Shown one piece after another: positions 34,689 through 42,109 of a stretch of DNA of 64,000 nt. The translations under genes and the position numbers were made by a program. The notes beneath the pieces were generated by a model that saw only the letters and a list, made by a program, of their open reading frames with translations, did no database searches and was not told where the DNA came from. Origin of the DNA: Brevibacillus reuszeri (GTDB lineage Bacteria > Bacillota > Bacilli > Brevibacillales > Brevibacillaceae); the NCBI RefSeq assembly GCF_001187725.1, contig NZ_LGIQ01000009.1, forward strand, positions 1,120,547-1,184,546, read 5' to 3'. How positions within the stretch are numbered: the stretch's first letter is position 1; every line of letters begins with the position of its first letter.

Positions 34689-35288
34689 TTAGACCTTGTT
34701 TGTCGTATACTTCATATTTACCAACCAAATGACGGATATGGAAATCAAACTCAGCAGCACCGTGAACAGACCCACAATCCCATCATAAGGATCAAGCACA
34801 CTCGGCAACCACGGATGGATTTTCATGACGTAATCCAAAAAGTCGTTGTTGAGTGTCCACAGAGCGGCTATACCTACAGGCAAGATACTCAGTTTGTAAA
34901 AGCGTGCATACAGGACAGATTCTACAGCCATACCTGTATGAGAGATAATCAACATTACGTCCGTAGAGCGCACTTCATTACCCATCATCCAGCCAGCCAA
35001 AATGATGCCGACTGCCCAGACACCGTATTTAAAATTGGTGATGCCAGCTAGGGCTTCCAGTACAGGAATGTGGCGACCCAACAAATAGGTAAGGAGTACC
35101 AACGTAAAAAGACCGCTACCTGTTGGGCTGTCCGGGACGAAAGGACGCAGGTACACTGGTGTTTCCGCCAATTGTGGCCCATACCAGATAAATCCGTATA
35201 TGGTCCCTAACAGGTTTACAACAAGCAGTGTCCAAAGAAACCATCTTTTCCCCAATGAATGCCTAAACCACTCCCATATCCAGATCAT
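34689..35288 (-). CDS. ypjA: YpjA-like membrane protein (DUF1405)
   Basis: 199 aa with about six hydrophobic segments. Conserved stretch LLGTIYGFIWYGPQLAETP near the N terminus. Function unknown; the gene follows qcrC in B. subtilis and here, but a strong terminator separates them, so it may need its own promoter or readthrough. Confidence 0.82.
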   Translation of the reverse strand: MIWIWEWFRHSLGKRWFLWTLLVVNLLGTIYGFIWYGPQLAETPVYLRPFVPDSPTGSGLFTLVLLTYLLGRHIPVLEALAGITNFKYGVWAVGIILAGWMMGNEVRSTDVMLIISHTGMAVESVLYARFYKLSILPVGIAALWTLNNDFLDYVMKIHPWLPSVLDPYDGIVGLFTVLLSLISISVIWLVNMKYTTNKV

Positions 35289-35316
35289 GATTATCGTCTC
35301 CCGCTGTGTACGCCGC

Positions 35317-35352
35317 TAAAGAAAAAGCTGACCATTCGTCAGCTTTTTCTTC
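35317..35352 (-). terminator. Terminator after qcrABC
   Basis: Minus-strand AAAAAGCTGAC / GTCAGCTTTTTC stem with a five-base loop and T-rich 3' side, seven bases past the qcrC stop. Confidence 0.9.
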
Positions 35353-35358
35353 ACTAGC

Positions 35359-36150
35359 TTATTTCAAGCTCGCCATGTAATCAGCCAGCTTTGCGATTTC
35401 TGCATCATCTTTGATCATACCGGCAGGCATTGCACCTCTACCATTTTTGATGATTTCAGCAATCTGAGTTGCATCTAATTGTGCGCCGATTTTTTGGAGG
35501 TTAGGACCCATGCCACCCTCCATGTTTTTTCCGTGGCAACCCATGCAGCTTGTCTGAGCTTTCCACAAAGCATCTGCTGTAAAGCTGGTGTCAGCTGGTG
35601 CAGGAGCTCCCGCGCTGGACCCTCCACCACCTGCTGCTCCACCTTTGTTAGCCGAATGGTTTGCGGAATGCTCATGGTCAGCTGCCCAAGTCAGATAGAA
35701 AACGCCTACAAGAGCGGTCAGCATCAAACCAGTTGCTACAGGACGTTTGCTAGGACGACGATCTTTGCTAGTATCCAACCAAGGAGCCAGCATCAAACCA
35801 CCGAAAGCAATACCAGGGATAATGATTGTACCGAGGACTACCCAATCACCAGCAGCCCAAGGATATTTCAGCATTTGGTACAGGAACAGGAAGTACCAGT
35901 CAGGCAACGGAACGAAAGATGTATCGTTCGGGTTTGCTTTGTCGGTCAATGGTGACGGATGGGAAACCGTCAAAATGAGGAATCCGACCAAGCAAACTGC
36001 TGCCACCATCCACTCTTTCAACAGGAAGTTTGGCCAAAACGGCTCATTTTTTCCTGGGAAGTCGGAGTAGGATGGAGAAATGTTAGGGATACGCTTCGCC
36101 GATACTCGGGAATCTCCGACGAAGGTAGCATCTTTATCTAGTTTTGCCAT
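35359..36150 (-). CDS. qcrC: Menaquinol:cytochrome c reductase, cytochrome b/c subunit
   Basis: Subunit of the b6c-type complex: N-terminal three-helix part equivalent to subunit IV of cytochrome b6f (PDWYFLFLYQMLKYP), then a Gly/Ala/Pro linker and a C-terminal cytochrome c domain. The heme c site is CMGCH near residue 202 and the likely Met ligand is in GAMPAGM near 242. 263 aa, the fused form typical of Bacillales. Start ATG with AGGAGG upstream. Third gene of qcrABC. Confidence 0.96.
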   Translation of the reverse strand: MAKLDKDATFVGDSRVSAKRIPNISPSYSDFPGKNEPFWPNFLLKEWMVAAVCLVGFLILTVSHPSPLTDKANPNDTSFVPLPDWYFLFLYQMLKYPWAAGDWVVLGTIIIPGIAFGGLMLAPWLDTSKDRRPSKRPVATGLMLTALVGVFYLTWAADHEHSANHSANKGGAAGGGGSSAGAPAPADTSFTADALWKAQTSCMGCHGKNMEGGMGPNLQKIGAQLDATQIAEIIKNGRGAMPAGMIKDDAEIAKLADYMASLK

Positions 36151-36179
36151 GCTATTTCCTCCTTTTTATCGAAGACCGA

Positions 36180-36851
36180 TTATAGTGGACCCGAGATACC
36201 TTGCGAACGGATCATCACAAAGTGAGCTCCCAACAGACCGAGAAGTGCGCCTGGCAGGAAGAACACGTGAATCGCGAAGAAGCGAGACAGTGTTTGTGCC
36301 CCTACGATATCCCCACCAGTGAGCAACATTTTTACGTATGGACCGATGAGCGGTACGGAGTTTGCGATCTCCAAACCTACCTTGGTCGCAAAGTAAGCGG
36401 TGTTATCCCATGGCAGCAGGTATCCTGTGAAACCAAGACCCAGCATGACAAAGAAGATCAGCATGCCGACTACCCAGTTCAACTCACGAGGTTTTTTGTA
36501 TGCACCTGTGAAGAAAACACGTAACGTATGTAGGAACATCATAACGATGACCAAGCTCGCGCCCCAGTGATGCATACCGCGAACGATTACCCCGAAGGCT
36601 ACTTCGTTTTGCAAGTATTTAACGGATTCATAAGCATTGATGATGTCTGGAACGTAGTACATCGTCAAGAACATGCCAGACAAGATTTGAATAACGGTAA
36701 TAAAGAACGTTAGTCCACCAAAGCAGTAAACGAAAGCAGAAAAATGATGTGCCGGGTTCACGTGCTCAGGTACTTCGTGGTCGGCCAAGTCACGCCACAT
36801 CGGAGTGATGTTCAAGCGCTCATCGACCCAATCATACATTTTTTGCAACAT
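36180..36851 (-). CDS. qcrB: Menaquinol:cytochrome c reductase, cytochrome b subunit
   Basis: Membrane cytochrome b (b6-type, four helices), 223 aa. Heme-ligand histidines lie in helices B and D (VIVRGMHHWGASLVIVMMFLHTLRV and SRFFAIHVFFLPG); quinone-site helix includes GFTGYLLPWDNTAYFA. The start lies 1 nt after the qcrA stop, so translation is coupled. Confidence 0.97.
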   Translation of the reverse strand: MLQKMYDWVDERLNITPMWRDLADHEVPEHVNPAHHFSAFVYCFGGLTFFITVIQILSGMFLTMYYVPDIINAYESVKYLQNEVAFGVIVRGMHHWGASLVIVMMFLHTLRVFFTGAYKKPRELNWVVGMLIFFVMLGLGFTGYLLPWDNTAYFATKVGLEIANSVPLIGPYVKMLLTGGDIVGAQTLSRFFAIHVFFLPGALLGLLGAHFVMIRSQGISGPL

Positions 36852-36852
36852 T

Positions 36853-37371
36853 TTAGCCGTTCACCCCCGGACGAGGATTTGCTTTTACTTTACCCAAATA
36901 CAATTTTCCGTCTTTTACTTCTGCCTCGTACTCATCAAGGGATGCAGTTGGTGGCGTTCCCAAGATGTGTTCACCGTTAACTGAGTAACGGCCCATGTGG
37001 CACGGACAGAAATATTCATTTGGATGTTCTGGACTGGTATTCCAGTCAACTGTACACCCTAAATGCTTACAGATCGGGGACAGAGCAAGAATTTCACCCT
37101 TATCATTCTTGGTTACCCATGCAGACAAAGTGGATTCGGATTCATACCAACCGTCCTTGGTATGGACCTTAAATTCAACGCGCTTTGGCTCGGCACTAAA
37201 CTCGTCCGGACTGCCAACAGCTACTGAATCTCCACCTGCATGTCCCTGCAGAAGTGGGTCAACCGCAAATCGAATCATTGGGGTAATCATTCCCGCAGCA
37301 AGGAACCCGCCAGTTCCCATCAGTGCGTAGTTTAAAAAAGTACGTCTGGAAATTTCGCGTTTGTCTCCCAT
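36853..37371 (-). CDS. qcrA: Menaquinol:cytochrome c reductase, Rieske iron-sulfur subunit
   Basis: 172 aa. Twin-arginine signal SRRTFLNYALMG near residues 8-19 followed by a hydrophobic anchor, so the folded protein is exported by Tat. The 2Fe-2S ligands are in CKHLGC (near 107) and CPCHMGRYSVNG (near 126). First gene of qcrABC; a near-consensus promoter lies about 75 nt upstream and a catabolite site further up. Confidence 0.96.
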   Translation of the reverse strand: MGDKREISRRTFLNYALMGTGGFLAAGMITPMIRFAVDPLLQGHAGGDSVAVGSPDEFSAEPKRVEFKVHTKDGWYESESTLSAWVTKNDKGEILALSPICKHLGCTVDWNTSPEHPNEYFCPCHMGRYSVNGEHILGTPPTASLDEYEAEVKDGKLYLGKVKANPRPGVNG

Positions 37372-37445
37372 CTCTTTTTTCCCTCCTTATCCTGAAAAAT
37401 AGCGCAACGATGGCGTTTTCACACATATACACTAGGTCAATCCCA

Positions 37446-37474
37446 ATCATAGCTAACGCCTAATTAGTTGTCAA
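37446..37474 (-). promoter_or_regulatory. Sigma-A promoter of qcrABC
   Basis: Minus-strand TTGACA (37474-37469) and TATGAT (37451-37446) with a 17-nt spacer, the expected geometry, about 75 nt upstream of qcrA. Confidence 0.7.
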
Positions 37475-37579
37475 GAATGTCCAGTAGACATGTCTTACCC
37501 CAATCCCTTATAGTGATGTGATTGTTGCCATTTTGTCAAAAATAGCAACTTGTACCTGCTGGTTTTCTATAGTATTACC

Positions 37580-37593
37580 AGAAAACGCTTTCT
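37580..37593. promoter_or_regulatory. Catabolite response element-like palindrome upstream of qcrA
   Basis: AGAAAACGCTTTCT differs from the idealised cre TGAAANCGNTTTCA only at the two outer positions. It lies directly after the ypiF stop codon and about 105 nt upstream of the -35 of qcrA, suggesting CcpA control or roadblock of ypi readthrough. Confidence 0.5.
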
Positions 37594-38019
37594 CTATTGA
37601 TCACGCTTTTGCTGCCAAAGTCGAATGACTTCCTTATATAAGACATCTACTGTCACTTCAAAACGAATAGCAGAATCAAGATCTTCGTCCCCTACCGGCA
37701 AGATCAGGACCCCATTCTCCATCCCTTCTGCAAGCCGGATGCGATCTCCGCGAAAATGCAGCAATATATGGAAGCAAAAAGACTCGGGGAGTTTTTGCGC
37801 AGGCTGCTCATCAACAAATTGATAGCTGATGGGAAAAAGCAATATTCTCCCTTTTAGCTTCTGCTCAATTGCCGCTGCAACATTCAATAAATAGTTCATC
37901 CGCAATACATGCTCGTCGACCGAAAAACCGGAGCGATACAAATAAAGAGGGAGCAGCGCGGTATCTACATAGGTCCGCAACTCCTCCCAGTTTTCAAATT
38001 CGTTCATATTCCACTGCAT
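37594..38019 (-). CDS. ypiF: YpiF-like protein (DUF2487)
   Basis: 141 aa, cytoplasmic, mixed alpha/beta. Opening MQWNMNEFENWEELRTYVDTALLPLYL fits the family. Located between the IDEAL-domain gene and qcrA as in B. subtilis ypiF. Function unknown. Confidence 0.78.
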   Translation of the reverse strand: MQWNMNEFENWEELRTYVDTALLPLYLYRSGFSVDEHVLRMNYLLNVAAAIEQKLKGRILLFPISYQFVDEQPAQKLPESFCFHILLHFRGDRIRLAEGMENGVLILPVGDEDLDSAIRFEVTVDVLYKEVIRLWQQKRDQ

Positions 38020-38100
38020 AAGGTCGTCTCCTCTTCACCTGTAGATTCTGGAAACAAGCGTACCATGAATCCGAGGAAACAAGCAATACAGCCCTTTTTT

Positions 38101-38211
38101 TGACGTATAAGAATTTATAAGCGCGCCGCTTATGAATTCTGGAGCGCATGGAAACCTTCCGCTAAAACGCGGTCGCTCCTCCTTGAGATAACCTCGATAG
38201 GGGTTTTCTTA
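38101..38211 (+). repeat. Structured intergenic repeat, copy 1
   Basis: 111 bp that recur, reverse-complemented, at 56349-56497 and 53270-53376. In this orientation it begins after a T tract and reads ACGTATAAGAATTTATAAGC, a hairpin with GCTTATgAATTCT, then GGAGCG...CGCTCC around a CCGC/GCGG stem, then ACCTCGATAGGGGT followed by TTTC. It lies between ypiF and the IDEAL gene, antisense to both. Confidence 0.85.
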
Positions 38212-38214
38212 CGA

Positions 38215-38430
38215 TTACACTTTTTCGTAAGCCATAATCACTTTTAATTCGTCTGTAAGCTGCAAAAACAATTCCTTGTTTTTCACGGCCAACGCTTCAT
38301 CTATTTCTTGGTACAGCACCCTTTTCCGATATTGTCTCATCTGTTCATCGATGACCATCTCAGACAATAATCCAGATACCATCTGATTGTTCGTTCCGTA
38401 CGCGTTTGAATAGAAATTTGGCCACTCCAT
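38215..38430 (-). CDS. Stand-alone IDEAL-domain protein
   Basis: 71 aa. The C-terminal 40 residues read YQEIDEALAVKNKELFLQLTDELK, including the IDEA sequence that names the domain. In B. subtilis the same locus encodes YpiB, a longer protein with an N-terminal UPF0302 domain plus IDEAL domain; here only the IDEAL part is present. The ATG at 38430 has GAGGG 6 nt upstream; the ATG at 38436 has none. IDEAL domains are thought to bind other proteins. Confidence 0.8.
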   Translation of the reverse strand: MEWPNFYSNAYGTNNQMVSGLLSEMVIDEQMRQYRKRVLYQEIDEALAVKNKELFLQLTDELKVIMAYEKV

Positions 38431-38439
38431 GCCCATCCC

Positions 38440-39558
38440 TCACTTCAATAAAATAGTCGTTTCAGTAAAACCATTATATTTGTGAAGCCAATTCTGACTC
38501 GCGTAGGTGGCTGTGTACAACCACTGCTGTTGATCGTCTTGGCCTACTCGGAGCAGTCCCAGGTGCACCATCATCTTACACACGCGGTTGATCAAAATAT
38601 CAGTGGGTGAATCGTAGTAAAACTCCTTTATCCAAGCTTGCAGTGTCTCGTGCAAAGCTTGCTGGCTTACCCAGCCCCCTGATGCAATCAATGGAATAAG
38701 TTGAACCAGCATCGGCAGGTTGGGGATTGCTCTTTTGTACAATCTCATCCAAAAACGGATAAAGTCGTGGTAGAGCTGATCACTATATTGTAGCTCCAGG
38801 CATTCAACCCCTGCATCTGTGATCGCCACTCTGCCCTCTCTTTCCTCAATCCATTTATGGAAATAGCAGAAATCATACAACAGAGAAAATCGGTCAGGAT
38901 ACAGATCAAAATGCAGGCCGTAACCGAATCGCCATTTCTGAGGCAAAAGTGGTTCTTCTTTGACATGGAGGAATTGGAAAAGCTGCTGTTGATAACGCTT
39001 GTACATCCCACCTTCAGCGGTCAGCGGAATGGGCTCCTGCGAGAGGAAGCGTAAAAATTGCATGATGTCATCACATAGGGCTGTACCTTCATCGCGATAA
39101 GCATCTGGACTTTGGAGCACCAGTGCGTTTTTTTCCCTCCACTTCTCAAGCCATGCCTGCAAATACGGCTCGCGAATATCTAACGGGATCTGATACTGAC
39201 CTACTGCTTTGCTTTTCACCGGAAAGAACCAGCCTCTCCGCATGGCTTGCGCGATGTACCGCCTTGCTTGTTCTTGTTTCTTTTCCTTTTGATTCTCCAG
39301 TGCCACTCCGGCTTTTGCGAGTAAATCCTCCAGGGACATGATCGTACGCTTGTCCAGGAACAAAAGCAGCATAAAATGCGTTTCTTCGTTTGTTAGTTGC
39401 TCGACTTCTTTTGAGATTGTCACCCTGTGTCTCAAGCTGGACAAAAGTGACGTGATCAGATCATTTTTTGAATGAGGGTTGCATTCGCATCCATAATGGT
39501 TGGCAATCTGATGGAGCTGCCGGATATCGGTATACACCAAGATCTCAGCCAAGTTCAT
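38440..39558 (-). CDS. Hypothetical protein, possible winged-helix architecture
   Basis: 372 aa, no membrane segment or signal. I do not recognise the family. The N terminus (LVYTDIRQLHQIANHYGCECNPHSKNDLITSLLSSL) resembles a SAP or similar helix-extended-helix DNA-binding motif, and later parts look like tandem winged helices (IPLTAEGGMYKRYQ, KWIEEREGRVAITDAGVECLEL). This layout recalls helicase-associated domains without the helicase. It overlaps neither neighbour; stop is 9 nt before the IDEAL gene start. Confidence 0.72.
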   Translation of the reverse strand: MNLAEILVYTDIRQLHQIANHYGCECNPHSKNDLITSLLSSLRHRVTISKEVEQLTNEETHFMLLLFLDKRTIMSLEDLLAKAGVALENQKEKKQEQARRYIAQAMRRGWFFPVKSKAVGQYQIPLDIREPYLQAWLEKWREKNALVLQSPDAYRDEGTALCDDIMQFLRFLSQEPIPLTAEGGMYKRYQQQLFQFLHVKEEPLLPQKWRFGYGLHFDLYPDRFSLLYDFCYFHKWIEEREGRVAITDAGVECLELQYSDQLYHDFIRFWMRLYKRAIPNLPMLVQLIPLIASGGWVSQQALHETLQAWIKEFYYDSPTDILINRVCKMMVHLGLLRVGQDDQQQWLYTATYASQNWLHKYNGFTETTILLK

Positions 39559-39615
39559 CTGTGCATCCCTTCTTTACGATGGCTTTCTTGTATCCCTCAT
39601 TCTTACCAAAAAGCG

Positions 39616-39653
39616 GAAAAATAAACAGGAAGCCACCTGAGTGACTTCCTGTT
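39616..39653 (-). terminator. Terminator after the YpiA-like TPR gene
   Basis: Minus-strand ACAGGAAG / CTTCCTGT with inner ACT/AGGT pairs, followed by TTATTTTT. Confidence 0.85.
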
Positions 39654-39677
39654 TGTTTGATTATCGGATGAAGTTAT

Positions 39678-40631
39678 TTACTCTTCTTCGCTTTCCTCGT
39701 TCCACTGGTCATGCAATTGCTGATATTCCTTGGCTTCGTCATAACGCCCAGACTGAGTAAGGAGCGCAATCAGTCTGCGAATTTGATCCAGATCGAATCC
39801 GGATAAGGACACGTACTGCTTCAATGAATCAATCGCTTCTTTTGTTTTCCCCATGGAAAGATAGATATCAGCGGACAAAGGATACGCTGCCACGTATTCC
39901 TCATCAATCGCTTGCAAATTTTTCACCAGCTCCACTGCTTCATCTAAACGTCCTACATGAAACGCCATCATGGCGCTGCCAAAGAGGACCTCCGGGGATT
40001 GATCGAGAACAAGCGCCTGGCGGAACACTTGATAGGCTTGCTCAAATTGTCCGTTTTGCGCAAGGGAACGACCCTTCGTTAGCAGCAGGTCCAGGCTTTC
40101 TGCTCCTGCCATCTCCAGCATCTCCATTGCTTTGTCATCTTCCCCGATACGGAAATACAGGTTCCCTAGTGCTGCCATAATATCTTGATTATCAGGCTCT
40201 TTTTGACGCGCCTGCTCCAGATACTTCACAGCTACCTCATCCAGGTCCTGCAAAGCGTACAAATCGGCCAAAAGCAAATCCAGCTGAATGCTTTCAAAGC
40301 CTGATTCCTTGCATTCATATAAGATATGCTGTGCTGTTTCGAAATCACTGGAATCCAGCGCAATCTCAGCAAGGAGCAGCTGGCATTCACGACGCAGGGA
40401 CGGTTCCATCTGTGGATTCTTTTCCATGACGTCGGTTAACAAGCTCACCGCATCGTCCAAATGCCCCAGACGATACCAGACTTCTGCCAAATACATCATG
40501 ACCTCCGGCAAGTCTTTTCCGTGCTCCTGTACTTTTTGCAAAGCTGTGAGGCCTAATTCAACCTCATCGTTTTCAATCCGTTTGATTGCTTCATCTATGA
40601 CATAGAGCCACTTTTTCGGCATTTCATTCAC
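39678..40631 (-). CDS. ypiA: Tetratricopeptide-repeat protein (YpiA-like)
   Basis: 317 aa, built almost wholly of TPR units (LTALQKVQEHGKDLPEVMMYLAEVWYRLG, ALGNLYFRIGEDDKAMEMLEMAG, SADIYLSMGKTKEAIDSLKQY), ending in an acidic tail. No membrane segment. B. subtilis YpiA at the same locus is a TPR protein of about 420 aa, so this is shorter. Acts probably as a scaffold; partner unknown. Confidence 0.82.
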   Translation of the reverse strand: MNEMPKKWLYVIDEAIKRIENDEVELGLTALQKVQEHGKDLPEVMMYLAEVWYRLGHLDDAVSLLTDVMEKNPQMEPSLRRECQLLLAEIALDSSDFETAQHILYECKESGFESIQLDLLLADLYALQDLDEVAVKYLEQARQKEPDNQDIMAALGNLYFRIGEDDKAMEMLEMAGAESLDLLLTKGRSLAQNGQFEQAYQVFRQALVLDQSPEVLFGSAMMAFHVGRLDEAVELVKNLQAIDEEYVAAYPLSADIYLSMGKTKEAIDSLKQYVSLSGFDLDQIRRLIALLTQSGRYDEAKEYQQLHDQWNEESEEE

Positions 40632-40676
40632 CTCATATGTATGATTGCAGCTGCAGCTCCCCTAATGAAGAGCCAC

Positions 40677-40704
40677 AAAAGACCGTCCGTAGACGGTCTT
40701 TTTC
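40677..40704. terminator. Bidirectional terminator after the anti-sigma factor gene
   Basis: GACCGTC / GACGGTC stem with CGTA loop, T tract on the plus side and AAAA on the other. Confidence 0.75.
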
Positions 40705-40725
40705 TTTACTCTTGATCATATACCA

Positions 40726-41373
40726 TTATGCTCGCGTTAGCCAGCTCATAGTTAAAACGGTTATCAAAATACCGAAAACACTTAGCATAATACTATAATT
40801 GGGCTTTGGCAACTCGGTAGTGCTCGGTTTGCCCTCAAGCGCCATGATGGAGGCAGTAGCATTGACAAGCGTGTCCTCTTTCGAAAGAGGGGTCGCCTCT
40901 ACTACGTATGTACCATCATCTGATTGGATAGACGAGGAAATCACCTGTGCTTTCGGTGTATTCATCGCCATAACTTCCCCATTGATAACCAGGGAGTTCG
41001 CTTGGTCAGTTGTACTCGTATTGACGTACAAGGTAAACGTAAACAGCATTAACAAAAGAACAGCAACACTTGCACCAATACGTCTCATTCTGGCTGTTAC
41101 GCTAAATATTTTACGCCCAATCGGAATAGCCCACTTCTCTTCAGATAAAATCCGGGCCATTACAGCGTCCACGATCGAGCGAGAAGGAGTCACCGAGTGA
41201 TACTCTTCCTTATGCGTCTCCATCCACTCCCCGCTGTCCGTCCACATTTCGTAATCGGCACGACAGGCATAACATGTTGCCATATGATGGTCAACACGGC
41301 GTTGAGTCATCTCCGGCAATAGTTTATCGGCGTATTCAGGCAGAATTTCCTGAACTTCTTCACATTTCATCAT
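40726..41373 (-). CDS. Zinc-finger anti-sigma factor
   Basis: 215 aa. N-terminal ZAS domain with the H-x3-C-x2-C motif in HHMATCYACRAD near residues 30-41, one membrane segment near 100-116 (GASVAVLLLMLFTFTLYV), an external domain, and a second hydrophobic stretch near the end (IMLSVFGILITVLTMSW). It should hold the neighbouring ECF sigma factor inactive at the membrane until a surface signal removes it. Start overlaps the sigma gene stop by 4 nt. Confidence 0.9.
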   Translation of the reverse strand: MMKCEEVQEILPEYADKLLPEMTQRRVDHHMATCYACRADYEMWTDSGEWMETHKEEYHSVTPSRSIVDAVMARILSEEKWAIPIGRKIFSVTARMRRIGASVAVLLLMLFTFTLYVNTSTTDQANSLVINGEVMAMNTPKAQVISSSIQSDDGTYVVEATPLSKEDTLVNATASIMALEGKPSTTELPKPNYSIMLSVFGILITVLTMSWLTRA

Positions 41374-41960
41374 CGATTCATCCCTTCAGCTTCATCCAAA
41401 TGAGGGTCCAGGATGTAGGTTTCCAACTGACCTCTAATACTCTGCCGCGCTCGAAACAGCAAAGATTTCACTGAGCTCACCGTTAAATCCAAAATGGTGG
41501 CAATCTCTGTGTAATCCATCTGTTCGTACTCTCTCAGGATCAAGGCTGAGCGTTGTTTTTCTGGCAAGCTGTTAATCGCCAGTCTTACCATGCTCTCCCG
41601 TTCATTGCGTAATAAAACCTGCTCGGGCAAGTTTTTCGGGGATGCCATAGGAACCTGAAGTGTGTCGTCTAAATAGACATCAGAATTGCGACTCTTGCGC
41701 AATTCACTGAGTACCGAGTTGCGTGCAATCGTATAGAGCCAGGTTGAAAAAGTGGCTTCTACATCTCGGAAAGAATGAATGCTTTTATACGCCTTGTAAA
41801 ACGTCTCCTGACAGATATCCTCAGCGATGTGCTCTAAATGTGCCTGACGCAATAAATGTGTAACAAAGGAGAGGATCTTTTTTTCGTATCGACGAATCAG
41901 TTCAGCATAGCATTCCAGATTACCTTCTTTAATCTCTCGGATAAGCTGGGAATCGGTCAT
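41370..41960 (-). CDS. ECF-type RNA polymerase sigma factor
   Basis: 196 aa, group 4 sigma factor. Region 2 (RRYEKKILSFVTHLLR ... DICQETFYKAYKSIHSF) for -10 recognition and region 4 (LPEKQRSALILREYEQMDYTEIATILDL then SVKSLLFRARQ) for -35 recognition. Closest in style to SigX/SigW types, but the exact group cannot be read off. Start ATG with GGAGGT 8-9 nt upstream. Partner anti-sigma factor gene follows with overlap, and an ECF-like promoter precedes it. Confidence 0.92.
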   Translation of the reverse strand: MTDSQLIREIKEGNLECYAELIRRYEKKILSFVTHLLRQAHLEHIAEDICQETFYKAYKSIHSFRDVEATFSTWLYTIARNSVLSELRKSRNSDVYLDDTLQVPMASPKNLPEQVLLRNERESMVRLAINSLPEKQRSALILREYEQMDYTEIATILDLTVSSVKSLLFRARQSIRGQLETYILDPHLDEAEGMNR

Positions 41961-42012
41961 GACCAGGATTACCTCCTTAGCGATTCCGATCCCTCAGCAG
42001 CCTTCGTAACAT

Positions 42013-42039
42013 TAGACTGCCGGGGATGTAAAAAGTTGC
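42013..42039 (-). promoter_or_regulatory. ECF-type promoter, possible autoregulation of the sigma gene
   Basis: Minus-strand GCAACTT (42039-42033) and GTCTA (42017-42013), giving AAC-N17-GTC, as in ECF promoters. Located about 52 nt upstream of the sigma factor ATG. Confidence 0.4.
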
Positions 42040-42086
42040 GCTAATGTACCATTCTTTTTCTCGATATTTTCCATGAATCCTTCACG

Positions 42087-42109
42087 AAAAAACCCCCAAT
42101 GCTGGGGTT
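42087..42109 (-). terminator. Terminator after the amidohydrolase-fold gene
   Basis: Minus-strand AACCCC / GGGGGTT with a short loop followed by TTTTTT; overlaps the stop codon. Confidence 0.85.
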
